Positions 5,304-11,625 of a DNA stretch of 11,625 bases are shown here, in pieces. The position numbers and the translations under genes are program-made. The notes beneath the pieces were generated by a model. That model was not told the DNA's origin. It made no database searches and saw only the letters and a program-made list of their open reading frames with translations. This stretch comes from CAWGCE01 sp964480915 (GTDB lineage Bacteria; Planctomycetota; Planctomycetia; Pirellulales; Pirellulaceae). The stretch is taken from NCBI GenBank assembly GCA_964480915.1, contig CAYZRS010000108.1:1-11625 (forward strand), written 5' to 3'. Every line of letters starts with the position of its first letter. The first letter of the stretch is position 1.

Positions 5304-7145
5304 ATGGTTTCCAGCATCAGCAGACTGTCCCGAATGTTCTTTGCGCTGGCATCGCTAGCCGCTTTTGCTTTGCTCGGCTGTGTCTCGAATCAATCAGGCG
5401 TTGCCCGGTATCGTGAACTGGCGTCCCGTTCGGCGGGGCCGATCGAGTCACGATCTCAGACAGCCGCCTTTCCCGTCGTGTTGGCTTCTGCCCAAATCGA
5501 GTTGGATGACGAGCGACCAGAAATCAGCAAACTGCCCGCTCCCGAGGACGCGTTGAAAGAACTGGCGGCCGATTCCGAGGCGCCTGCCGAATTGCCAGAA
5601 CGCCGTGACGAAAGTGACTCGGTGGAAGCAGGTGACCAGAAACAGGATCGTGAGGCGCAGGACGGCGAGGAACAAGACAGCGAAGCACAGGACGACGAGA
5701 CCGATGACGACGAGTCGGGCGAATCCGACGACGAAGATTCCGATTCAGCGGTGGCCACACCGGCGCAGATCGATCGCGAATGCTTCGAAATCAATCCGTT
5801 GACTTTGTTGGAAGTGCTCCGATCGGTGGCTGATAGCTACCCGCTGTTGGAGGTCGCACTTGCCGAGTTGGCGACGGCTGACGGAAAGGCACTGGCGACT
5901 TGGGGGAGTTTCGATTCCGTTCTGTCTGCCTATTCGATATCGAAGCCACTCGGTTTTTATGAGACATATCGAAACGGCGTCAAACTGAGCAGACCGCTCT
6001 GGAACGGTGGCGAAGTTTACGGTGGCTATCGCATCGGGCGAGGTGTCTTCGAGCCGTGGTATGAGGAGCGGCAGACGAACGAAGGTGGTGAATTTAAGAC
6101 CGGCATCAAGCAGCCTTTGCTAAAAGGTTACGCCATCGATGGTCGTCGTGCGGCGGTTCGGACGGCCGAACTGGAACGCAGTCGATTAGAGCCCGATATC
6201 CAGTCGCGCATCATCGGAATGCAGTTGGTGGCGAGCGAATTGTATTGGAAGTGGGTCGCCACGGGTCAGGTCGTGCGAACACAAGAGAACCTCGTCGAGT
6301 TGGCTCGTCAACGCAATGAAACATTGGTCAAACAGGTCGAAGCGGGCGATTTGCCCAAAATCACTGAAATCGACAACGGCCGGTTTATCTCCAAGCGGCA
6401 AGTTAAGCTCATCGAGTCGCGCCGGAAACTTCAGGAGGCGTCGATCAAACTGTCGTTGTTCTTCCGTGACGCGACCGGCCAGCCGCTCGTCGTGACCGAT
6501 GACCGAATGCCGTGTGATTTTCCTGCGGCGGAGATTGTCGATATGTCAGTCGTCGAGTCGGATATCGCTCGCGCTTTGGAAATGCGTCCCGAGCTTGTCG
6601 AACTTGGATTTCAACGGCAAAAAGTCGAAGTCGATCTCTGCTACGCTAAGAATCAGCTGCTGCCCAAGTTGGACGCCTACGCAGAAACAGGGCAAGATGT
6701 CGGCGAGCCAACGAGCAGCAAACGCGACAAATCGGAATTGGAAATTGAGATGGGGCTGTTGGCCGAAGTCCCTTTGCAGCGACGTGCTGCCAGCGGCAAG
6801 ATTCAAGCAGCCCAGGGCAAGTTGGCTCAGATCGACGCCAAACGGCGTTTCGTCGAAGACAAGATTCGTAGCCAAGTGCTCGACGCGGCCTCGGCGCTGA
6901 ACAATGCATTTCAGCGAATTGAACAAGCGCGTGAAAATCTAGAGCTTACGCAGCAGTCGCTGCGTCTCGGCCGATCAAGATTTGAAGAAGGGGACATCGA
7001 TATCATCGCCCTGAACATCTACGAAACGTCGCTCGCCGAAGCGGAACTGCTGTTAGTCGATGCCGAGTTCGCCTATTACTCAGCTCAGGCACAATACACG
7101 GCCGCTTTGGGAATGGATGCGAATCTCGAGTCACGGATGCAGTAG
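5304..7145 (+). CDS. TolC-family outer-membrane efflux lipoprotein with acidic N-terminal insert
   Basis: A 613-residue protein. The N-terminus (SRLSRMFFALASLAAFALLGC) is a type II signal peptide with lipobox LLGC and acylation Cys at residue 26. Residues about 85-148 are strongly acidic; within 111-148 there are 21 Asp/Glu in 38 residues and loose EAQD-type repeats. From about residue 160 to the end it follows the outer-membrane efflux protein pattern: two long-helix halves with segments such as TGIKQPLLKGYAIDGR (about 270-285), QVEAGDLPKITEIDNGRF, and in the second half RRAASGKIQAAQGKLAQI and SLRLGRSRFEEGDID. Such proteins form trimeric outer-membrane channels joined to HlyD-type adaptors, which fits the two genes upstream. 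ATG 5304 is used because the frame is blocked upstream by a TAG at 5268 and the signal peptide starts here; there is no clear ribosome binding site. Ordinary TolC proteins are about 450-500 residues; the excess is the acidic insert. Confidence 0.9.
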   Translation: MVSSISRLSRMFFALASLAAFALLGCVSNQSGVARYRELASRSAGPIESRSQTAAFPVVLASAQIELDDERPEISKLPAPEDALKELAADSEAPAELPERRDESDSVEAGDQKQDREAQDGEEQDSEAQDDETDDDESGESDDEDSDSAVATPAQIDRECFEINPLTLLEVLRSVADSYPLLEVALAELATADGKALATWGSFDSVLSAYSISKPLGFYETYRNGVKLSRPLWNGGEVYGGYRIGRGVFEPWYEERQTNEGGEFKTGIKQPLLKGYAIDGRRAAVRTAELERSRLEPDIQSRIIGMQLVASELYWKWVATGQVVRTQENLVELARQRNETLVKQVEAGDLPKITEIDNGRFISKRQVKLIESRRKLQEASIKLSLFFRDATGQPLVVTDDRMPCDFPAAEIVDMSVVESDIARALEMRPELVELGFQRQKVEVDLCYAKNQLLPKLDAYAETGQDVGEPTSSKRDKSELEIEMGLLAEVPLQRRAASGKIQAAQGKLAQIDAKRRFVEDKIRSQVLDAASALNNAFQRIEQARENLELTQQSLRLGRSRFEEGDIDIIALNIYETSLAEAELLLVDAEFAYYSAQAQYTAALGMDANLESRMQ

Positions 7146-7166
7146 CCGCAACGTGCAACGTCGGCT
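7144..7166. terminator. Hairpin between convergent genes, possible bidirectional terminator
   Basis: AGCCG (7144-7148) pairs with CGGCT (7162-7166), with an inner ACGT/ACGT pairing around GCA and a 2-base bulge. It overlaps the tolC-like stop codon and lies 5 bases from the stop of the minus-strand pseudouridine synthase gene, in a gap of only 26 bp. There is no T-run on either side, so intrinsic termination is uncertain. Confidence 0.3.
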
Positions 7167-7171
7167 CGAAC

Positions 7172-8167
7172 CTAAAGTGAGCGGTGTTCCTTCAGCAAGG
7201 TTTCTAGTTGAGCCAGATCAGGAGCCAGCGGTGCTTTGATCGTTGTCGATACTCCGCTGAGTGGATGTTCGAATGTAATCTCGGAAGCGTGTAACGCTTG
7301 GCGGTCGAGGATGACCTCGCCATCGGCCGACTTCCCTTTCAATTCGCCTAGCGTCATGCGGCTGTGCCCGGCATACAGGCGATCGCAGGTGACGGGACAG
7401 CCTAAGTGAGCCAGGTGGACTCGGATCTGATGTGTTCGACCGGTTCTTGGCTTGGCCAGGAAGCGGACAAAGCCTCGGTATCTTTCGGTCACTTCGAACT
7501 CGGTCCGCGCATCACGGCTCGTCTTGTGCCCTTCGCGGATCGCCATTTTTTCCCGTTGATACGGGTGGGGGCCGATCGGTTGGTCGACAAATTCGTTGTC
7601 TCGATCCATCGTGCCTCGACTGAAGGCGGTGTACCGTTTTTTGACTGTCCGGGCGGCAAACTGAGCCGACAGTTTCAGGTGAGCTTCATCCGTTTTCGCC
7701 ACGAGGATGACTCCGCTCGTATCTCGATCCAAGCGGTGTACGATGCCTGGACGATGGGAACCGCCCACGGAACTGAGCGATTGGAAATGATGAGCCAGGC
7801 CGCTGGCCAAAGTGCCTGACCAGTGTCCCTTCGCCGGGTGGACAACCATCCTGGGCGGTTTGTTCACGGCGACCATCGCTTCATCTTCGTGCAGGATATC
7901 GAGATCCATCGGTTCGGCCTGAGGGCCTTCTGCCGCAGATTCGGGCAACACGAAATGGACTCGTTGATCTAGCTTTAGCTTCAGCGAAGCTTTGGCCTGT
8001 TGATCATCAACGGTTGCCGCACCTTGGTCGATCGCTTTGCGAATGTGGGATCGGCTGAATTGAGACAATTGTTGACTGAGGAATGCATCGAGCCGCTGGT
8101 TCATGGCCGATGCGTCAACCACGAATTCCACCGATTCTGCGTCGGTGGGCTGTCTCGTGTCGTTCAC
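7172..8167 (-). CDS. RluA/RluD-family 23S rRNA-type pseudouridine synthase
   Basis: A 331-residue protein. Residues about 24-75 are an S4 RNA-binding domain (RLDAFLSQQLSQFSRSHIRK). Residues about 90-325 are the RluA-type catalytic domain, with AVNKPPRMVVHPAKG (about 100-114), the catalytic block HRLDRDTSG at 144-152 with nucleophile Asp147, and RTGRTHQIRVHLAHLGCP near 240-260. It converts specific uridines to pseudouridine in structured RNA. S4 plus this domain at about 325 residues is the layout of RluD and RluC in E. coli; RluD-like is most likely but the target site cannot be read from sequence. The start is GTG (minus strand 8167-8165), sharing one base with the TAG stop of the upstream TPR gene, which suggests translational coupling; no separate ribosome binding site is seen. 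It is convergent with the tolC-like gene. Confidence 0.93.
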   Translation of the reverse strand: MNDTRQPTDAESVEFVVDASAMNQRLDAFLSQQLSQFSRSHIRKAIDQGAATVDDQQAKASLKLKLDQRVHFVLPESAAEGPQAEPMDLDILHEDEAMVAVNKPPRMVVHPAKGHWSGTLASGLAHHFQSLSSVGGSHRPGIVHRLDRDTSGVILVAKTDEAHLKLSAQFAARTVKKRYTAFSRGTMDRDNEFVDQPIGPHPYQREKMAIREGHKTSRDARTEFEVTERYRGFVRFLAKPRTGRTHQIRVHLAHLGCPVTCDRLYAGHSRMTLGELKGKSADGEVILDRQALHASEITFEHPLSGVSTTIKAPLAPDLAQLETLLKEHRSL

Positions 8168-9144
8168 TACTCGGGGCCTGTTGCAGGCACTGCCGGTTCG
8201 ACGACTGGTGTTTCTGATGTGGTTGCTGCCGATTCCACCGACTCGACAGCTTCAACCGCGTCCGTTGTCATCTCTTCGACGGCAGCCTCGGTGTCGAAGT
8301 TTCCACCAGCCGAATCATCGTTCGTTGATGTTTCGACGCCACCTTCGATTTCGCCTTCACTCGGCATATCAGGAACTGGTGTTTCGTCGATTGCCTCTTC
8401 GGGAGGCTGGATGTTGTTTCGCTCTCCCTGAAGCGCATCGGCGGACGGCGCCGTGAGCGACGGATCGCCAGGCAGGTCATCATAAATCGACGGTGCCTTG
8501 AGGCCCATTCCTTCCAGCGGATCGGCTGGTGGGGTGACTTCTTGCGCCAAGAACCAGTCGTAGAATTCTTTGGTTTCCGGATTCTTCAAAACGGCCAAAC
8601 GTTGGCCCGCCAGCTTCGAGACCGAAGTATCGGGCCATTTCTTCATCACGCTGTTGTAGCAGCCTTCCGCTTTATCGAATTCGTTCAATGCCTCGTGAGT
8701 TTGGGCCAAGCCCATCAACGATCGTTGTTGCAAAAGTTCGTCGCTGACTCGTTTGCCTGCGGAGGAGTAATTCTCGAGTGCTTTCGTGAATCTTTCCTTC
8801 GCTCGTTCGCGATCGGAGTACATATCGACCGTTCCCGTCGCCAGGTTGATATCGCCAGCCGACTGCAAGGCCCAAGCGCCCGCTGCGGAACGGGGGTACT
8901 TTTTGGCCACTTCGTAAAGGCCTTCAAGATCCGACTGATTCACAGCAGCGAAGTAATTCGTCCAGCCGCTTTTGGCTGCACTGGCACCGCGCGACCTCAT
9001 CAGCATCATCGCCAGCAACCCGACCGCCACAACGATGGCGATCCCGACGATCTTTTTTGCGTGTGGCTTGACGTCGTCAGCGTACTTTTCGGCGAATGCG
9101 ACGAGATCGTTATTTTGTAATTCGTGGCGTCGTTCAGATTTCAT
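8167..9144 (-). CDS. Membrane-anchored tetratricopeptide-repeat protein with acidic low-complexity tail
   Basis: A 325-residue protein from ATG 9144-9142. A short charged N-terminus (MKSERRHELQNNDLVAFAEK) is followed by one membrane segment (about residues 31-49) and Arg-rich flanks. TPR-like helical repeats cover about 55-215 (for example LEGLYEVAKKYPRSAAGAWAL and LMGLAQTHEALNEFDKAEGC). The C-terminal 90 residues are rich in Glu, Thr, Pro and Ser and probably disordered. The layout resembles YfgM-type anchored TPR proteins that assist envelope protein folding, but the role here is unknown. The MKSERRHELQ opening looks typical of planctomycete members, from memory. An in-frame TTG at 9228 would add 28 unlike residues and is rejected. 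It is the first gene of a two-gene unit with the pseudouridine synthase. Confidence 0.85.
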   Translation of the reverse strand: MKSERRHELQNNDLVAFAEKYADDVKPHAKKIVGIAIVVAVGLLAMMLMRSRGASAAKSGWTNYFAAVNQSDLEGLYEVAKKYPRSAAGAWALQSAGDINLATGTVDMYSDRERAKERFTKALENYSSAGKRVSDELLQQRSLMGLAQTHEALNEFDKAEGCYNSVMKKWPDTSVSKLAGQRLAVLKNPETKEFYDWFLAQEVTPPADPLEGMGLKAPSIYDDLPGDPSLTAPSADALQGERNNIQPPEEAIDETPVPDMPSEGEIEGGVETSTNDDSAGGNFDTEAAVEEMTTDAVEAVESVESAATTSETPVVEPAVPATGPE

Positions 9145-9213
9145 AATCGGCTGGATCGAGGTCGATCGTTGTCTTTTGAGAGCAAGGTGGTTTGGCTGGC
9201 CGCGGTCGGCTCT

Positions 9214-9243
9214 TTGAACAACCACCAATCGAGTGAGTATAAA
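9214..9243 (+). promoter_or_regulatory. Candidate sigma-70 promoter for the helicase gene
   Basis: TTGAAC (9214-9219), an 18-bp spacer and TATAAA (9238-9243) match the consensus at 4/6 and 5/6. Transcription would start near 9250, upstream of both possible helicase starts (9344 and 9473). Confidence 0.45.
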
Positions 9244-9265
9244 TTTTGCAAGAGGATAACGTCAA
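9236..9265 (-). promoter_or_regulatory. Candidate sigma-70 promoter for the TPR-rluA unit
   Basis: On the minus strand, TTGACG (9265-9260), an 18-bp spacer and TATACT (9241-9236) match the consensus at 5/6 and 5/6. Transcription would start near 9229, leaving a leader of about 85 bases before the ATG at 9144. Its -10 shares bases with the -10 of the plus-strand promoter. Confidence 0.5.
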
Positions 9266-9472
9266 GCACAGCGTTGCGACACCAGAGCCTCTTCCGCATC
9301 TCTTTTTGCCATTCCATGCCCGATTTAAGGTGATCGAGGGTGAATGTCGACCATGTTCATCGGCCTTCAGCTTCGATCGGGCGCTGCGGGGCCTGTCGGT
9401 TCGCGGGTCGGTTGGCTACGATCGTCGCTCGTCTCTTCTCTAGGAAACGCGTTGAATAGTGCTGTCGTTAAG

Positions 9473-11560
9473 ATGTTTAGTAAGAAACTCCAGCAATTGA
9501 ATCCTCCTCAGCGTGAAGCGGTCGAGACGCTTTCGGGGCCCTTGCTTGTCCTCGCCGGCGCTGGAACGGGGAAGACGCGTGTTGTGACTTACCGAATTGC
9601 GCGCCTCATTCAATCGGGAATCGCCCCGAATCGCATTCTCGCGGTGACGTTTACCAATAAAGCGGCCGGTGAAATGCAGGAGCGAGTGGGCGAATTATTG
9701 GGCCGCCGGCGGAAACTCAAGCCGGAAATCTCGACCTTTCACTCCTACTGCGTACGGCTCCTGAAAAGGCATATTGATAAGCTGGGCTATCGTAAGAAGT
9801 TTACGATTTTTGCCGGCGGTCAGCAGGAGAGCCAGGCCAGACGCATTCTGCGCGAAGTCGACATGTCGGGTTCGCTGCTCAAGCCATCCGAACTGCTCAG
9901 CTTCATCAGTCGCTGGAAATCGGCCGGTCTCAACGCCATGCAGGCTTTGGAGGTTGCCGATTCGGACAAGGCTCATCTCGCAGCGGTCGCCTATCGTCGC
10001 TATCAAGAGTCGTTGGTCAATATGAATGCATTGGACTTCGACGATTTGCTGCTGCTGTCCGAGCGATTGTTCTTAGAGCACAAAGCAGTTCGCGTTGAAG
10101 AAGCGGCACGATTCGATCATGTGCTTGTCGACGAATACCAGGATACGAACTCGACCCAGTATACGATCGTCCGTTCGCTGGCCGAGTCGCATCAGAATCT
10201 GTGCGTGGTCGGCGACGATGATCAATCGATTTACGGCTGGCGCGGTGCCGAGGTAAGGCACATCCTCGGATTCCGTCGCGATTGGCCTCAAGCCAAGGTC
10301 GTCCGATTGGAAGACAACTATCGCTCGGCGGGACAGATCATCAAGTTTGCAAATACGTTGATCCGATACAACGATTCGCGTCATGACAAACGATTGATCG
10401 CCTCGCGCGGCGACGGGCCCGAACCTCGAATTTTGAAATTTGAAGATGAGGAAAAAGAGGCCGAAGCGATTGTGGCCGACATTCGCGTAAAATTGGATTC
10501 GGGTCAGTATCAGCCAAGCGACTTTGCGATTCTCTTTCGTACGAACGAACAGCCGCGAGTCTTCGAAACGCAACTTCGGGAAGCCAAAGTTCCCTACATT
10601 TTGATGGGGAGCATGTCGTTCTACGATCGACGTGAAGTCCGCGATCTACTGGCATACATGAAGTTGCTTGACGATCCCAATGATGAAACGAGCCTGTTAC
10701 GGGTCATCAACCGTCCGGCGCGCGGCATTGGTTCCAAATCGGTTGCGGCAGCGCTCCAATATGCGACACGGCAAGAAAAGCCGATGTGGGACGTGATTCA
10801 GAATCCTCAGCAAGTGAAAGAATTGGGCCCCGCGGCGGTCGCGTCGATTGCCGAGTTCGCGGCGTTGATCGATCAGTATCGGTCTCGAGCTCAACGACAT
10901 ACGCCAGAAAAAGTCGTGCGCGACTTGTTGGACCAAATCGACTATCAGAAAGAGCTCAAGCGAACCTGCGCCGATTTTGCGGAACAAGAATCTCGCTGGG
11001 AATCGATCTTGGCCGTGATCCAAGCGCTGACCGAATACTTAGACACGCACGAAGGGGCCTCGGTCGGCGACTATCTCAACGACCTCATGCTTAGTCTGCA
11101 GGATACTCCCGGCGATAAAGAAAGGGAGCTGAGCCGAAACTGCGTCTACCTCATGACCTTTCATGCAGCGAAAGGGCTGGAGTTCCCTTACGTCTATTTG
11201 ATTGGTTTGGAAGAGGGGATTTTGCCTCATCGTCGAAGCGTCGATACGGCGGATGGCGTCGATGAAGAACGTCGATTGTGCTACGTCGGCGTGACTCGTG
11301 CCCAGGAGACATTAACGCTCAGTTGCGCCTTAGCGCGAAGGAAATGGGGCAAGCCGCAGGTCTCTCACCCGAGCCGCTTTCTTTACGAGATGCTGGGCCA
11401 AGCCGATCATCCTCGTGCGACTCAGGCTCGAGACTGGCTCGCGAATCAGCGGCGAGCTGCGTCTGCTCGGGCTCGACAAGACGCTGCGGCCGCGGAGCTG
11501 GCTCCGAAAAAGAAGCCGGCCAGATCCAAAAAAGCGACGAAAAAGCGGAATCCCAAATAG
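9473..11560 (+). CDS. UvrD/Rep/PcrA-family (superfamily 1A) ATP-dependent DNA helicase
   Basis: A 695-residue helicase translocating 3'-5' on single-stranded DNA, used in repair and replication restart. The conserved motifs are all present: the Q-motif region (LNPPQREAV, 9-17), Walker A GAGTGKT (29-35), motif Ia TFTNKAA, motif II DEYQD (220-224), motif III GDDDQSIYGWRGA (from 247), motif IV region LEDNYRS, motif V FHAAKGLEFP (about 563-572) and motif VI DEERRLCYVGVTRA (597-610) with the arginine finger Arg609. Segments such as MGSMSFYDRREVRDLLAYMK and KGLEFPYVYLIGLEEGILPH recall E. coli Rep as closely as UvrD, so no symbol is given. The tail from about residue 670 is Lys/Arg/Ala-rich and probably binds nucleic acid. 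ATG 9473 is chosen because family members begin a few residues before the Q-motif. ATG 9344, behind GAGGG, is an alternative start. Confidence 0.93.
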   Translation: MFSKKLQQLNPPQREAVETLSGPLLVLAGAGTGKTRVVTYRIARLIQSGIAPNRILAVTFTNKAAGEMQERVGELLGRRRKLKPEISTFHSYCVRLLKRHIDKLGYRKKFTIFAGGQQESQARRILREVDMSGSLLKPSELLSFISRWKSAGLNAMQALEVADSDKAHLAAVAYRRYQESLVNMNALDFDDLLLLSERLFLEHKAVRVEEAARFDHVLVDEYQDTNSTQYTIVRSLAESHQNLCVVGDDDQSIYGWRGAEVRHILGFRRDWPQAKVVRLEDNYRSAGQIIKFANTLIRYNDSRHDKRLIASRGDGPEPRILKFEDEEKEAEAIVADIRVKLDSGQYQPSDFAILFRTNEQPRVFETQLREAKVPYILMGSMSFYDRREVRDLLAYMKLLDDPNDETSLLRVINRPARGIGSKSVAAALQYATRQEKPMWDVIQNPQQVKELGPAAVASIAEFAALIDQYRSRAQRHTPEKVVRDLLDQIDYQKELKRTCADFAEQESRWESILAVIQALTEYLDTHEGASVGDYLNDLMLSLQDTPGDKERELSRNCVYLMTFHAAKGLEFPYVYLIGLEEGILPHRRSVDTADGVDEERRLCYVGVTRAQETLTLSCALARRKWGKPQVSHPSRFLYEMLGQADHPRATQARDWLANQRRAASARARQDAAAAELAPKKKPARSKKATKKRNPK

Positions 11561-11586
11561 CGGTGCCGAATTCGCGCGTCACGTAG

Positions 11587-11625
11587 CCGAGTCTGTCCTC
11601 AGACTCGGGCGGTCGCTAGACCGCC
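11587..11625. repeat. Two back-to-back hairpins downstream of the helicase, REP-like or terminator
   Basis: CCGAGTCTG-TCCT-CAGACTCGG (11587-11608) has perfect 9-bp arms. It is followed, sharing one G, by GGCGGTC-GCTA-GACCGCC (11608-11625) with perfect 7-bp arms. Both loops have 4 bases. The pair starts 27 bases after the helicase stop and reaches the last base of the window, so any T-run or further copies are not visible. Two GC-rich palindromes in tandem resemble dispersed REP-type elements; termination is also possible. Confidence 0.55.

Larger units (their letters stand above)
9145..9472. other. Divergent intergenic region (TPR gene / helicase)
   Basis: These 328 bp contain two overlapping, oppositely directed promoter candidates centred on 9236-9243, described separately. 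From 9344 the frame of the helicase is open and could encode a 43-residue N-terminal extension, which does not look like helicase sequence. I see no RNA gene or repeat in the rest. Confidence 0.5.

Noticed and set aside
7406..7819. Plus-strand open frame of 137 codons opposite the pseudouridine synthase gene
   Set aside because: It is a shadow of the conserved catalytic domain on the other strand.
1..11625. tRNA or rRNA genes, CRISPR array, insertion sequence or prophage
   Set aside because: No regularly spaced repeats, transposase or phage proteins, or RNA gene sequences were recognised by eye in either strand.

Overview
The window looks like a chromosomal segment from a Planctomycetota bacterium, probably Pirellulaceae-like. 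This is inferred from gene character: a short HPF/RaiA protein with an NGPRGGVDKRC block, a membrane-anchored TPR protein opening MKSERRHELQ, a TolC-like lipoprotein, moderate-to-high GC and weak or absent Shine-Dalgarno sites. No database search was possible, so the assignment is an inference.

Layout. At 1-800 (minus strand) lies the N-terminal 266 codons of an NhaR-like LysR regulator, cut by the left edge. It diverges from a small HPF/RaiA-family ribosome-associated factor (1038-1397). Their shared intergenic region holds a perfect-arm palindrome that fits the LysR T-N11-A rule. A three-gene set follows on the plus strand that resembles a type I secretion or tripartite exporter: an ABC membrane protein (1501-3693), an HlyD-like adaptor (3784-4950) and a TolC-like outer-membrane lipoprotein (5304-7145). 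Converging on this set from the minus strand is a two-gene unit: a membrane-anchored TPR protein (8167-9144) whose stop overlaps the GTG start of an RluA/RluD-type pseudouridine synthase (7172-8167). Diverging from the TPR gene is a UvrD/Rep-type helicase (9473-11560). The window closes on two back-to-back hairpins (11587-11625).

The unusual part is the exporter set. The ABC protein keeps a Walker A motif, but the Q-loop Gln, both LSGGQ glycines, the catalytic Glu, the D-loop Asp and the H-loop His are all replaced. Its N-terminal C39-like domain has no recognisable catalytic residues. The HlyD-like gene carries an in-frame TGA at 4948-4950, after which the same frame continues for 72 codons of convincing family C-terminus to a TAA at 5167-5169. 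The TolC-like protein is a predicted lipoprotein with an extremely acidic insert before its channel domain. Either this is a decaying exporter, or an atypical machine that does not use ordinary ATP hydrolysis by this subunit and may make two adaptor forms. The remaining genes look like ordinary housekeeping genes.
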